A DNA stretch of 62,252 bases from Gemmatimonadota bacterium (GTDB taxonomy: Bacteria; JAAXHH01): contig JAPPBT010000028.1 of the NCBI GenBank assembly GCA_026702745.1, positions 1 to 62,252 of the forward strand. The letters run 5' to 3'. Of the stretch, positions 54,401-62,198 are shown in pieces (position 1 is the stretch's first letter; every line of letters starts with the position of its first letter). Position numbers and translations under genes: made by a program. The notes under the pieces are model-generated. The model searched no databases. It was not told where the DNA came from and saw nothing but the letters and a program-made list of their open reading frames with translations.

Positions 54401-54539
54401 GCTGCTGCTGGATGAAAGCACGGGAGAAGTCAGGGGTTACCTCCATGACTGGCCGGAACCGGAGTCATCCCTGGTGTCCGCGCGTCGTACGCTTCCCGAA
54501 CCGGGACTGAAGGTCTTAGTCAGTACCGGGGTTCCCTGA
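51414..54539 (+). CDS. Lipoprotein with three Ig-like domains, LRRs and a C-terminal metzincin peptidase
   Basis: 1041 residues from a GTG at 51414, with AAGGAAC upstream. Lipobox ALVGC (Cys24) then GKESPSKPV. Three BIG_2 domains (about 45-300) end in an N-cap (DLQALVALYNATDGPNW, NTNWLSGEPLHTWHGV), then about seven LRRs (GEIPPELGQLEHL) and a C-cap (TKLCVPENSGLWDWL). From about residue 555 the protein matches the C-terminal half of the CARDB lipoprotein: KAILTQSIQDLDLRVPLVAGKEALLRVFI, then HELGHNFSLYH (His796, Glu797, His800, His806) and a Met-turn candidate HMSSC. Two long identical stretches at about 52710-52830 (LSGEIPPELGQLEHL) show recent LRR duplication. Confidence 0.87.
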   Translation: MFSFSKPGTRVLTGCLALFALVGCGKESPSKPVSPQQPTAPLPPPAPVATRIETSQSSVSFHSIGQTQQLTATVYDQNNAPMTGIPLVWSSDNIRVVSIYSNRGLVTAKGPGRARITVRSLTLSASIEVAVLLQVVELKIEPAEAMFTALGDSIRVVATASDQNGHPIDGAVVTWSSSDENVATVGKNGWVIAAGSGTAQVIAQSGNSKEAIEVLVMQAASSIILETEGAWAVAVGDTIRLATVVLDRNGHPIVDALVEWSSSDETVATVSPNGLVTAVQAGSAQVSVQSGDAEAITYFVVTVEEVDLDLQALVALYNATDGPNWSDNTNWLSGEPLHTWHGVRADHDGRIWSLWLSDNQLSGRIPSELGQLSRLVNLSLGNNRLTGSIPSELGRLSRLRKLILGANFLTGEIPPELGQLEAIQILSVPWNELSGEIPPELGQLEHLIEMNFRGNELSGEIPPELGQLEHLMEMYFRSNQLSGDIPESFSGLTSLRILDLSHNARLSGGIPTALTGLMLEELRLDLTKLCVPENSGLWDWLNAIPIARVNTCVEVVVVNSKAILTQSIQDLDLRVPLVAGKEALLRVFISVPEETPMPPITARFFLNDAQVYVTNLRTEDKVVPPIIDVGDLEATANAMIPGSVIQPSLEMVIEIDPEGTHDTPVLLPDRIPARGAITVAVHEIPPMRLTVIPLVWTEDPDEGLLAEVNSLTADSEYMKPTMTILPVHELTVRIRDPVWVSEEPVNSARMLDVTRMTRIMDGADSYYMGIVYRGGGLAYVRGLDSVSTFNGHVIGHELGHNFSLYHAPCGRPGGIDPNYPYPQGNIGVWGFDIWNNELVPPFTPDHMSSCGPPDWTSDYNFKKAMDHRLSSTAHRPDLSTYSQSGKSLLIWGGIDEDGELYLEPSFVVDAPLSLPAERGPYRIAATDQHGNTLFDTSFSMGEIVCGKGDVETGGFVFTVPLRADWSTGLARIGLSGPEGYVEMTRDSGEDSGTSAALLLDESTGEVRGYLHDWPEPESSLVSARRTLPEPGLKVLVSTGVP

Positions 54540-54849
54540 GCGGCCTGACTGGACGAGCAGTTCCGGGAATCAACTCACATCGCAATCCTGCCGCATCCTG
54601 TCTCTCAGCATGTGACGAACCAGCTTGCCTGAAACGGATATGCTCAGACTGTCCAACCGCGTGACCAACAAGTGGAGCGGCCAGCACTCGATCATCAACG
54701 ACTACCGCCGCAAGAAGATCGTCTCCCACAACATCGACCTGTACCGGCCTCTGTACTGCTGAGAGTTCATCTTCCGGTGGGGAAATCAGGTCATTGACGA
54801 TGGACCGAGAGTGAGCGAGGCGACTTATTTAGAAGGGACTATCGGTTCT
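54540..54849. other. Intergenic region with lptD relic
   Basis: 310 bases between the LRR-metzincin gene and the end of the kinase gene. Most is the lptD fragment at 54598-54780; no other feature seen. Confidence 0.55.
54598..54780 (+). pseudogene. Relic of the lptD C-terminus
   Basis: The plus strand reads MLRLSNRVTNKWSGQHSI then NDYRRKKIVSHNIDLYRPLYC, stop, EFIFRW. This matches LVRLTNRVTDKWRVQHSI and YDYRRKEIVSHSVDLYRPLHCWEFTFRW of lptD (46048-48609). The Trp codon after Cys has become TGA and the terminal 30 residues are gone. It has no 5' part. It implies a second lptD-like gene once lay here or a segmental copy was made. Confidence 0.85.
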
Positions 54850-57219
54850 TTAGACACCGCCTTGTGGTCGTCGGGACCGAGCCATCCGGTACCCGACCCC
54901 GCGCTCGTTGAGGATATAGTCCGGGGCGCGAGCATCGTCGCCGATCTTGCGGCGGACTGACTTTACCAGGCTGCGCACCAGTTTGTTATTGGCATAGCCA
55001 TACTCGCCCCAGACCTGGCGGATCACAGCATCGAAGGTCGACACCCGCCCGGCGTTCAGTGAAAGAACACGCAGCAATTCATACTCTTTAGCGGTAAGTT
55101 CGACCTGAACGCCCGCTACGCTTACCAGTCGCTGGTCGTAGTTGATGGCCAGGTCACCTAGAATAAACGGTTCGGGATCGGCCCTCCTTCGCAATGACGT
55201 CCGGATCCTTGCCACCAGTTCCGTAGACGAAAAGGGCTTGACCAGGTAATCGTCTGCTCCGATTTCCAGCGCCTTCGCGATGGTTTCGTCCCGTCCATAG
55301 GCCGAGATGAAGATGACCGGTAAATCGGCGAGTTCGGGCACGCTTCCCATCAACTCGATGCCATCTGCATCGGGCAAGAGCAGATCCAGCAGGACCAGTT
55401 CGGGTTCTTCGGCCCTGATAATGCTCGATATCTCGGTATGGTCACCGGTTACAATCGTGTCGAATCCGGATTCCGTGAGGGCGTCCCGGATGTATCGGAG
55501 CATCTGCGGGTCGTCGTCGACCACGAGGATGCGCGTCGGCTCGATAACTCCGTCTTTGTCTTGCGCTTCCTTCTGGTCCGAACCGGGACCGGCGATCGAA
55601 GACTCCTGGGCCACCGGGATGGTAAACATAATGCTCGTACCCTGACCTATGCCGGCGCTCTCCGCCCAGATACGTCCTCCGTGGGCCTCGACGAGTCCCT
55701 TGCAGATGGCAAGACCAAGCCGTGTGCCGGCAGTATTGGAAGAACGTTCGGTTTCGTCAAGTCTGACATGCTTTTGAAAAAGATACGGGAGCATCTCCGG
55801 CGCCACGCCGCTGCCTTCATCACGGACCGTGACTTCCACATATTGACCTTCGTGCACGGCGGAAACGAGGATGTTGGAGGATCCCGGGGCATGCCGCGCC
55901 GCGTTGACGAGCAAGTTGTTGAGCACCTGTACGATGCGCGAGCGATCAGCCATGACCCTGGGCAGGTTATGCGGGAGATCAGTCGTGAAAGTGTGCGTAC
56001 TGCCCCCGCTCTGGAATGTGCTTCGCGCCCGATCGACCAGGAATGAGACATCGGTTGCCTCGGGCGCAACCGACAGCGTGCCCGTGTCGATGCGGCCGGC
56101 GTCCAGCAGATCGCCGATCAACCTGCGCATATGGTCCGCTTGCTCCATGATGATGCGGGAAAACTCGCGCGTCTCCGCGGGATCGAGTCTCGGAGACTCC
56201 TCCATTAGGGTGGCTGCCGAGCCCTTGATTGAAGTAAGGGGGGCGCGCAGTTCGTGACTTACCATGCTGATGAATGCGGTCCGCAAGCGTTCCATTTCCT
56301 GTATCGGCGCCAGATCCTGCATCGTGACCACAACGGACACGACCTCTCCTTTCTCTGTATGTATTGGCGTACAGTTGACCAGAGTCGAGATAGAACGTCC
56401 ATCGGGTACTGAAAGCACCATTTCTTCGGCCCGTATATTCTCGGCGTGGACCAGCGCCTGTGACAATGGGAACTGATCCAGCGCGATCTCGCGTCCGTCG
56501 GCGCGCTTCAATGTCATCTGTTCCAACAACGCTTCCGGCGTACTTCCCGGTGTGACCAGGACCTCCACGATCCGTCTTGCCTCCCGATTTAACCAACTCG
56601 GCCGGCCGGTTCCGGCGTCAAAGACGACCACGCCCACCGGCGAGGTCTCGACCAAGGCTTCCAGGTCGGCCCTCGCGCGCAGTTCCGCCTGATATGTGCG
56701 GGCATTGACGATCGCCGCAGCGGCCTGCGAGGCGAACAGCACGAGGAAACCCTCGTCCTCGTCCGTGAAGTCTTCGCCGCCTTCCTTATCGGTAAGAAAG
56801 AAACTGCCGACATGCACTGTGCGGTGACGCATCGGCATACACTGGAAGGTCTTGAACGGAAGCAGTTCCGGGGAGAAACCCAGCAATCGTACGTAGTCCT
56901 GCACGTCCGGCAGTCTCAGCGCGCCTGGAAGGTCGCGGAAATGTTCGAAGAGTCTGTTACCATCCGACCAGTCCATTAATTGCCGCTGCTTCTCGTCAGT
57001 GAGGCCGGATGTGAGAAAATCAATGGGCTGACCTGCCTGGCCCATCGTGACGATAACACCGTAGCGGGCCCGAGTCAGCGCACGGGCGTTTTCAACGACC
57101 TCCTGCAAGACGGTTTCAAGATCCAGGCTTGCACTGATACGCAGACTTGCTGAGTTCAGCATAGAGATGCTTTCGCGCAACATATCGTTTTCCCGCCGGA
57201 GTTCTTCCACGCTTTTCAT
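54850..57219 (-). CDS. Histidine kinase fused to response regulator and winged-helix DNA-binding domain
   Basis: 789 residues from ATG 57219 (AAAGGAC upstream). In order: coiled N-terminus, GAF domain (about 25-180, with VLFASQAAAAIVNARTYQ at its end), PAS-like domain (about 185-305), HisKA with phospho-acceptor His322 in MVSHELRAPLTSIKGS, HATPase (LNNLLVNAARHAP, RDEGSGVAPEM, GTRLGLAICKGLVEAHGGRIW), a receiver domain with Asp612 in LVLLDLLLPDADG and the Lys in DDYLVKPFSS, then an OmpR/PhoB winged helix (ELTAKEYELLRVLSLNAGRVSTFDAVIRQVWG). One polypeptide thus contains a whole two-component system. No membrane span, so cytosolic sensing is expected. Degraded copies flank it at 50.9 and 61.8 kb. 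Confidence 0.9.
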   Translation of the reverse strand: MKSVEELRRENDMLRESISMLNSASLRISASLDLETVLQEVVENARALTRARYGVIVTMGQAGQPIDFLTSGLTDEKQRQLMDWSDGNRLFEHFRDLPGALRLPDVQDYVRLLGFSPELLPFKTFQCMPMRHRTVHVGSFFLTDKEGGEDFTDEDEGFLVLFASQAAAAIVNARTYQAELRARADLEALVETSPVGVVVFDAGTGRPSWLNREARRIVEVLVTPGSTPEALLEQMTLKRADGREIALDQFPLSQALVHAENIRAEEMVLSVPDGRSISTLVNCTPIHTEKGEVVSVVVTMQDLAPIQEMERLRTAFISMVSHELRAPLTSIKGSAATLMEESPRLDPAETREFSRIIMEQADHMRRLIGDLLDAGRIDTGTLSVAPEATDVSFLVDRARSTFQSGGSTHTFTTDLPHNLPRVMADRSRIVQVLNNLLVNAARHAPGSSNILVSAVHEGQYVEVTVRDEGSGVAPEMLPYLFQKHVRLDETERSSNTAGTRLGLAICKGLVEAHGGRIWAESAGIGQGTSIMFTIPVAQESSIAGPGSDQKEAQDKDGVIEPTRILVVDDDPQMLRYIRDALTESGFDTIVTGDHTEISSIIRAEEPELVLLDLLLPDADGIELMGSVPELADLPVIFISAYGRDETIAKALEIGADDYLVKPFSSTELVARIRTSLRRRADPEPFILGDLAINYDQRLVSVAGVQVELTAKEYELLRVLSLNAGRVSTFDAVIRQVWGEYGYANNKLVRSLVKSVRRKIGDDARAPDYILNERGVGYRMARSRRPQGGV

Positions 57220-57595
57220 CGTTTGTCCTTTCTATATACCGCTGTTCATCGTGTGGTTCTGACTCGTGCGACTCAGTGGTCGCACTTGACTGACACAGCA
57301 TTGCTTGGCTACTCAGGTGCATCCCTAAGGACGAGTGGACACATTCGTGCAATATATCGCGTTAATTACATTAAATATAAATCAATTCACACACAAATAA
57401 CACTCTTAAATCGGTATATTTATCAAGACTTGTCACCTTGTACCCCAGAGTCGAGCCAGTGAGCAGCAGATTACGAGTATAGATTCGGTGTCAGGTTCCT
57501 ATCGAAAGGAGGGTTGTTTATTTAACGCCGAAGTATTGCTATCTAACAGAAGACGAATACGGATGAACTTTATGGAATGTTAGGAGGAGTAATTC
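57220..57595. promoter_or_regulatory. Divergent promoter region
   Basis: 376 bases, AT-rich at 57355-57420. It serves the kinase gene on the minus strand and the collagen-like gene on the plus strand. Similarity to 51093-51260 shows that part of it was copied along with the kinase relic. No RNA gene seen. Confidence 0.45.
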
Positions 57596-58195
57596 ATGCG
57601 TTGCGTGATTTTAACATCCGTGTGTGCAGTTCTGTTGTTATCGTGCGAAGGACCGGTAGGGCCACCGGGACCAGCAGGAGACCGCGGACCGACAGGAGCA
57701 ACAGGTTTACAAGGACCACAGGGTGAACCGGGACCGACAGGAGCAACAGGTTTACATGGACCACAGGGTGAGCAGGGTGAGCAAGGACCACAGGGTGAAC
57801 AGGGCGACCCAGGTTTATTGTTCTTCGATCCAGTTTTTGCGGTGTCTGATCTTGTGATTGATTACGAGATGGATGAAGAAGAGTTAACGTTCGCCACCGT
57901 GAGTTTGACTTTCAAGAATATCACCAACATCACGTTGGATGATGCTGTAATTGAGTTTGCGGTTGTCTTTCGCAGTGAATCTTCTGTACTGCAAACGAAT
58001 ATCCTCACATTGGTCGACACGACCGGGACGGTGGAACCGGGGCAAACCATAACCCATGAAGATCGTATCGATGTAACGCAATTCTTCAAGCATATCCAAG
58101 ACGTCGATTGGTCGTTCGGCATAAACAAACGTTCAGTTTTGCATGACGACATAAGATCCGAGGAAGATAGAGACGAGTTGACTCCAGCGGACTAG
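57596..58195 (+). CDS. Collagen-like lipoprotein with FxLYD-like domain
   Basis: 199 residues; AGGAGGAG lies nine bases before ATG 57596. Lipobox LLLSC (Cys17), then about 18 Gly-X-Y triplets ([32 protein letters not shown]) and a beta domain of about 110 residues ([41 protein letters not shown], with [15 protein letters not shown]). The latter resembles FxLYD-type Ig-like domains that decorate lipoproteins. The coding sequence is noticeably AT-richer than its neighbours. Coupled to the next gene by a 5-base gap. Confidence 0.78.
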   Translation: MRCVILTSVCAVLLLSCEGPVGPPGPAGDRGPTGATGLQGPQGEPGPTGATGLHGPQGEQGEQGPQGEQGDPGLLFFDPVFAVSDLVIDYEMDEEELTFATVSLTFKNITNITLDDAVIEFAVVFRSESSVLQTNILTLVDTTGTVEPGQTITHEDRIDVTQFFKHIQDVDWSFGINKRSVLHDDIRSEEDRDELTPAD

Positions 58196-58200
58196 GTGTC

Positions 58201-58524
58201 ATGCAGCGAGAGGCTCTCTATGAAGTATTGCCTGACGGGCGGCGCTTCGTAGTAGGACGCGGAGTTGTACAAAATGTCACCGATAGGAAATTGGTCGACG
58301 TACGGGTTCGCTATGATTTTGTCGATGACAGTGGCGAGAGATTGGACTTCGTTTGCGCCTGGGTGGTTAATGACGACGAGGAAGAGATATTGGAGCCTGG
58401 GGCTACCGCAAGGTATTCTTTCCGGCAAGCCGTGTCATCGTGGACCGACGAACCATTTCATACAATAATCCAGTTTCTATCCAACGACATAGAGTTGCGC
58501 CTTGTCAACCGTTCAGAGCAGTAA
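58201..58524 (+). CDS. Small FxLYD-like domain protein without signal peptide
   Basis: 107 residues: GRGVVQNVTDRKLVDVRVRYDFVDDSGERLDFVCAWV and EEEILEPGATARYSFRQAV fit an FxLYD-like beta sandwich, the same type as the end of the preceding protein. There is no signal peptide or membrane span and only a weak ribosome site, so it is probably translated by coupling from the gene five bases upstream. It may be a split-off second domain of one ancestral protein; the reading frame differs, so this is not a simple stop codon read-through. Confidence 0.65.
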   Translation: MQREALYEVLPDGRRFVVGRGVVQNVTDRKLVDVRVRYDFVDDSGERLDFVCAWVVNDDEEEILEPGATARYSFRQAVSSWTDEPFHTIIQFLSNDIELRLVNRSEQ

Positions 58525-58550
58525 AAGGTGACTAGACATGATCCTTACAA

Positions 58551-58593
58551 CAGGATACGCCGGTCAACCTGGTACATCGACCGGCGTATCCTG
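58551..58593. terminator. Perfect 15-base hairpin after the FxLYD-like gene
   Basis: CAGGATACGCCGGTC (58551-58565) and its exact complement GACCGGCGTATCCTG (58579-58593) enclose a 13-base loop. It lies 27 bases after the stop at 58524. No T-run follows, so it may be a Rho-assisted or mRNA-stabilising stem rather than a classical intrinsic terminator. Confidence 0.6.
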
Positions 58594-58709
58594 ACAGTGA
58601 ATGAGCCGGGATGAGGATATGCGCAGGTTCACGCGTAGGCGAAACTTCTACCGTCCAACGCCCGTCGATCACCATACATGAATGTACTCCAGCATGAGGA
58701 CGAATAACG

Positions 58710-60137
58710 ATGAATTCCAACAAGAAAAACACAACGCTCAGCCGCCGGAACTTTCTCGCACGGGGAGGCGGCGTCCTGGTTCCTATAGTCCTGAGCACCG
58801 CCTGCTCGGACAACGTCATGGGTCCGAACGTCAGTGACCCTCCCAAGGCGCGGCGGTCCATTCCGCCGCAACCCGATCCGTGGCCGACCGATCCGTGGCA
58901 GCCCGATAGGCAGCCCGAGCCAACGCAACCCGATGCGCCACCGGACGACCCGCCGGACGACCCGGCACCACCTGCAAATCAGGTCGACGTGATCGTGGTC
59001 GGCGCCGGCCTGTCCGGGATGGTCGCCGCATACGAGTTGGTCCGGGCGGGGCACGATGTCCGGGTCCTGGAAGCATCAGACGTAGTTGGGGGCCGCGCAC
59101 AGACGCTTCGCGATCCCTTCGACGACGGGCTCATCGCCGAAACCGGACCGGCCCGTATCCCGCCCCACCATGACCTGACGCTTGGTTACATCGACCACTT
59201 CGGCATCGAGACATCACCCTTCTACACACAGGAAGGTGATTACCTCATCCTTCGCAATGAGGAGACCCGCGAACGGCAGACACCGGTCCAGTTCCTCCGT
59301 GGGAGAGAAACGTGGCTCAAGATTCCGGCTGGCACCGATACCTTGCCGATGGCTTTCGCCGATGCGCTCGGAGACCGTGTGCGGACCGGCTCGCCGGTGA
59401 CAAAAGTGGTCCGGGATGAGAACGGGGTGGTGGCCATCTACGGGTCCGCTGGGGAGGAATTGAGAGGCAGCCACCTCATCTGCACAGTTCCCCTGCCGGT
59501 CATCGACAAGATCGAGTTCGACCCTGCCCTCTCGGCAGCGAAAAAAGCGGCCTTCGACGCCCTATCCTATGCGGACGTCACCCGGGTTTACGTCCAGTAT
59601 TCGCAACGGATCTGGGAGGAGGACGGCTTGAGCGGATGGGGGTGGTCGTCTTTGACGGGGGAGATCTGGCATCCCACCTGGAACCAGGAGGGGCCTCGGG
59701 GTATTCTGCAGTCTTACTTGATTGGAAGCCTGGCGCGCAATGTCGCGGCGATGGGTTCCGACGCCATCGTAGAGGACTTCACTGGTCGTTTCGAAGGTCT
59801 GTTCCCCGGCACGCGTGAGGTTGCCGAACAAGGAACCCACTTTGCGTGGGAGGATCAGCCCTGGATTGGAGCGGCCTTCGCTGGTTACCGTCCTCCGTTC
59901 TCGGAAAACCCTGAATTGGCATCTCCCGAGGGCCCCATTCACTTCGCCGGCGAGCACGCCTCGGATGATCGAGGATGGATGCAGGGAGCCTTCGAGTCGG
60001 GCCTGCGGGCTGCCTCCGAGATCGATGAGACGGTCACCGGCGAGCGGCGTGCCAGCGCGAGAGTGGCCATCTCGCGGCGGCAGATGATGCGCCGTCTTGT
60101 GGGCAACCAGAGTGTGCCGGCATGGTTGTTGCCTTGA
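58710..60137 (+). CDS. Tat-exported flavin amine oxidase, copy 1
   Basis: 475 residues. Twin-arginine signal SRRNFLARGGGVLVPIVLS ending in a lipobox-like TAC, followed by a long Pro/Asp/Gln-rich linker (PDPWPTDPWQPDRQPEPTQ). The body is a monoamine-oxidase-type FAD enzyme: VIVVGAGLSGMVAAYELVRAGHDVRVLEASDVVGGRAQTL (Rossmann GxGxxG and GGR), and the C-terminal FAD motif IHFAGEHASDDRGWMQGAFESGLRAASEI. Such enzymes oxidise primary or secondary amines with O2, giving aldehyde, ammonia and H2O2. Export in folded form with FAD fits the Tat signal. Paralogue of the next gene; the end SVPAWLLP is identical in both. Confidence 0.88.
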   Translation: MNSNKKNTTLSRRNFLARGGGVLVPIVLSTACSDNVMGPNVSDPPKARRSIPPQPDPWPTDPWQPDRQPEPTQPDAPPDDPPDDPAPPANQVDVIVVGAGLSGMVAAYELVRAGHDVRVLEASDVVGGRAQTLRDPFDDGLIAETGPARIPPHHDLTLGYIDHFGIETSPFYTQEGDYLILRNEETRERQTPVQFLRGRETWLKIPAGTDTLPMAFADALGDRVRTGSPVTKVVRDENGVVAIYGSAGEELRGSHLICTVPLPVIDKIEFDPALSAAKKAAFDALSYADVTRVYVQYSQRIWEEDGLSGWGWSSLTGEIWHPTWNQEGPRGILQSYLIGSLARNVAAMGSDAIVEDFTGRFEGLFPGTREVAEQGTHFAWEDQPWIGAAFAGYRPPFSENPELASPEGPIHFAGEHASDDRGWMQGAFESGLRAASEIDETVTGERRASARVAISRRQMMRRLVGNQSVPAWLLP

Positions 60138-60329
60138 ACAATCGCCCTGACCAGATCACAAGGTGAGCGCGAGACGCCCGGGCCCTACGCGCCGGTGGTT
60201 ACCATGCTGTACACCTTACCCTTCCTAATAATGCCCACGTAGGCCTTCATGTAGATCAACCGGACATCTTCCATTCGCCGACGGTCGATTACCAGTCATG
60301 TATCTGCACCTACCGGAGACCGAATATCG

Positions 60330-61673
60330 ATGAATAACGAACCGAAGAAGACAACGCTAAGCCGCCGAAACTTTCTCGCCCGGGGAGGCGGTGCCCTGGT
60401 CCCTCTATTCCTGGGTACCGGCTGCACAGACAATGTCATGGGACCGGACGCCAGTGACCCGACCGAACCGACGGCGACCAGGCCGACGTCATCACCTGTA
60501 GATCAGGTCGACGTGGTCGTGGTAGGCGCCGGCCTGTCCGGGCTGGTGGCCGCGTACGAGTTGGTTCGAGCGGGGCACGATGTCCGGGTCTTGGAAGCAT
60601 CAGACGCGATAGGAGGCCGCGCACAGACGCTACGCGAGCCCTTCGACGACGGGCTCATCGCCGAATCCGGTGCGGCCCGCATCCCGCCCAATCATGATCT
60701 GACGCTCGGTTACATCGACCACTTCGGCATCGAGACATCCCCCTTCTATACGCAGGAGAGTGATTATCTCTTCATTACCGATCAGGGAGTTCGCCAACGG
60801 TATAAACCGAGTCAGTTCCTCCGTGGGCGGGACGCGTGGCTCAAGATCACGGCTGGATCCGATGCCTTGCCGACGGCTTTCGCCGACTCACTTGGAGACC
60901 GTGTACGGACCAGCTCACCGGTGACGAGAGTGTTCCGGGATGAGAACGGGGTGGTGGCCACCTACGGAACCGGCGGGACCGGGGAGGAACTCAGGAGCAG
61001 CCATCTTATCTGCACGGTTCCCCTCCCCGTCATCGGGAAGATCGAATTCGAACCCGTCCTCTCGCAAGAAAAGCGAGCGGCCTTCACAGCCACATCCTAC
61101 CAGGACGTCACCCGGGTTTACGTCCAGTATGCGCAACGGATCTGGGTGGATGACTGCTTGAACGGATGGGCGTTGTCGTATGAGGAGGGGTACCAGGAGA
61201 TCTGGCATCCCACATGGAACCAGGAGGGACCTCGGGGCATTCTGATGTCCTACCTGTTCGGAGACAAGGCACGCGAGGTCGCGGCGATGGGTCCCGGAGC
61301 CATCGTGCCCGGTTTCATTGATCGCTTCAATGGCCTGTTTCCCGGCACGCGCGAGGTTGCCGAACAAGGAACCCACTTCGCCTGGGAGGATCAGCCCTGG
61401 ATTGGTGCAGCATACACAAATTACAGTCCTCCGTTCTCGGCGCATCCCGAATTGGCATCGGCCGAGGGCCCCATTCACTTCGCCGGCGAGCACGCTTCGA
61501 GGTATCGGGGTTGGATGCAGGGAGCCTTCGAGTCGGGTCTGCGGGCTGCGTCGGAGATCGATGCGACGGTGACCGGAGAGCGGCGTGCCAGCGCGAGAGT
61601 GGCCATCTCGCGGCGGCAGATGATGCGCCGTCTTGTGGGCAACCAGAGTGTGCCGGCATGGTTGTTGCCTTGA
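60330..61673 (+). CDS. Tat-exported flavin amine oxidase, copy 2
   Basis: 447 residues. Signal SRRNFLARGGGALVPLFLG with lipobox GTGC, then a shorter linker than copy 1 (SDPTEPTATRPTSSPVDQ). The FAD-binding N-terminus and the GEHASRYRGWMQGAFESGLRAASEI C-terminus match copy 1 closely, while the middle (ITDQGVRQRYKPSQ against LRNEETRERQTPVQ) has drifted, which may change the substrate. GGAGACC precedes ATG 60330, and the bases just upstream resemble those upstream of copy 1, so the duplication took the leader along. The last 100 bases are almost identical to copy 1, suggesting gene conversion. Confidence 0.88.
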   Translation: MNNEPKKTTLSRRNFLARGGGALVPLFLGTGCTDNVMGPDASDPTEPTATRPTSSPVDQVDVVVVGAGLSGLVAAYELVRAGHDVRVLEASDAIGGRAQTLREPFDDGLIAESGAARIPPNHDLTLGYIDHFGIETSPFYTQESDYLFITDQGVRQRYKPSQFLRGRDAWLKITAGSDALPTAFADSLGDRVRTSSPVTRVFRDENGVVATYGTGGTGEELRSSHLICTVPLPVIGKIEFEPVLSQEKRAAFTATSYQDVTRVYVQYAQRIWVDDCLNGWALSYEEGYQEIWHPTWNQEGPRGILMSYLFGDKAREVAAMGPGAIVPGFIDRFNGLFPGTREVAEQGTHFAWEDQPWIGAAYTNYSPPFSAHPELASAEGPIHFAGEHASRYRGWMQGAFESGLRAASEIDATVTGERRASARVAISRRQMMRRLVGNQSVPAWLLP

Positions 61674-62198
61674 ACAGTCAGAAAGTGAGTGCAAACCGGC
61701 CCGGGCGCAAGTTGTCGGCATCTGGAAGCTTGGCGTTATGGACTTTGACTGGTCGTGCCAACGGGCTCTCTGAGGTCTTTTTGAATACATTTGGTGTGTC
61801 TACCTATACGTGCGGGCATTGACGATCGTCGCGGTAGCCTGCGACACGATCAACACGAGGCGTTCCTCGTCCTGGACCGTCAAGTGCTCGCCAACTTCCT
61901 AATCGGTAAGAATACGGCTTACGGCGTGCAGCGCGCCATGACGCATAGGCTTGCACTGGAAGGTCCTGAACAGCAGCAGGTCCGGGGAGAAACCTAGCGC
62001 CCGTACGAAATCCTACACGTTCGGCAGTCTCACCACACCTGGCAGGTCGCGTAGATGTTCTAAGCATCTGACACCATCCGGCCATCACATCAATTGCCGG
62101 CGCTTTTCGTCGGTGAGGCCGGAGGTACGGTACACTTTCTGGCCAAACGCCACTCATTCACCGATAGTTAACTGACCCCAGAAGGAGGCGGAATACGG
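61674..62198. other. Intergenic region with a second histidine-kinase relic
   Basis: 525 bases. The first 125 show nothing recognisable; 61803-62135 is a kinase relic; GAAGGAGGCGG at 62181 is the ribosome site of the next Tat protein. Confidence 0.6.
61803..62135 (-). pseudogene. Relic of the GAF region of a histidine kinase
   Basis: The plus-strand bases 61808-62120 follow 56697-57015 of the intact kinase closely (GTGCGGGCATTGACGATCG and CACTGGAAGGTC occur in both), covering the second half of the GAF domain in the same orientation. Several small indels and stops break every frame. Unlike the relic at 50.9 kb, the middle of the domain is kept, so the two relics are independent decay products. 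Confidence 0.85.
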
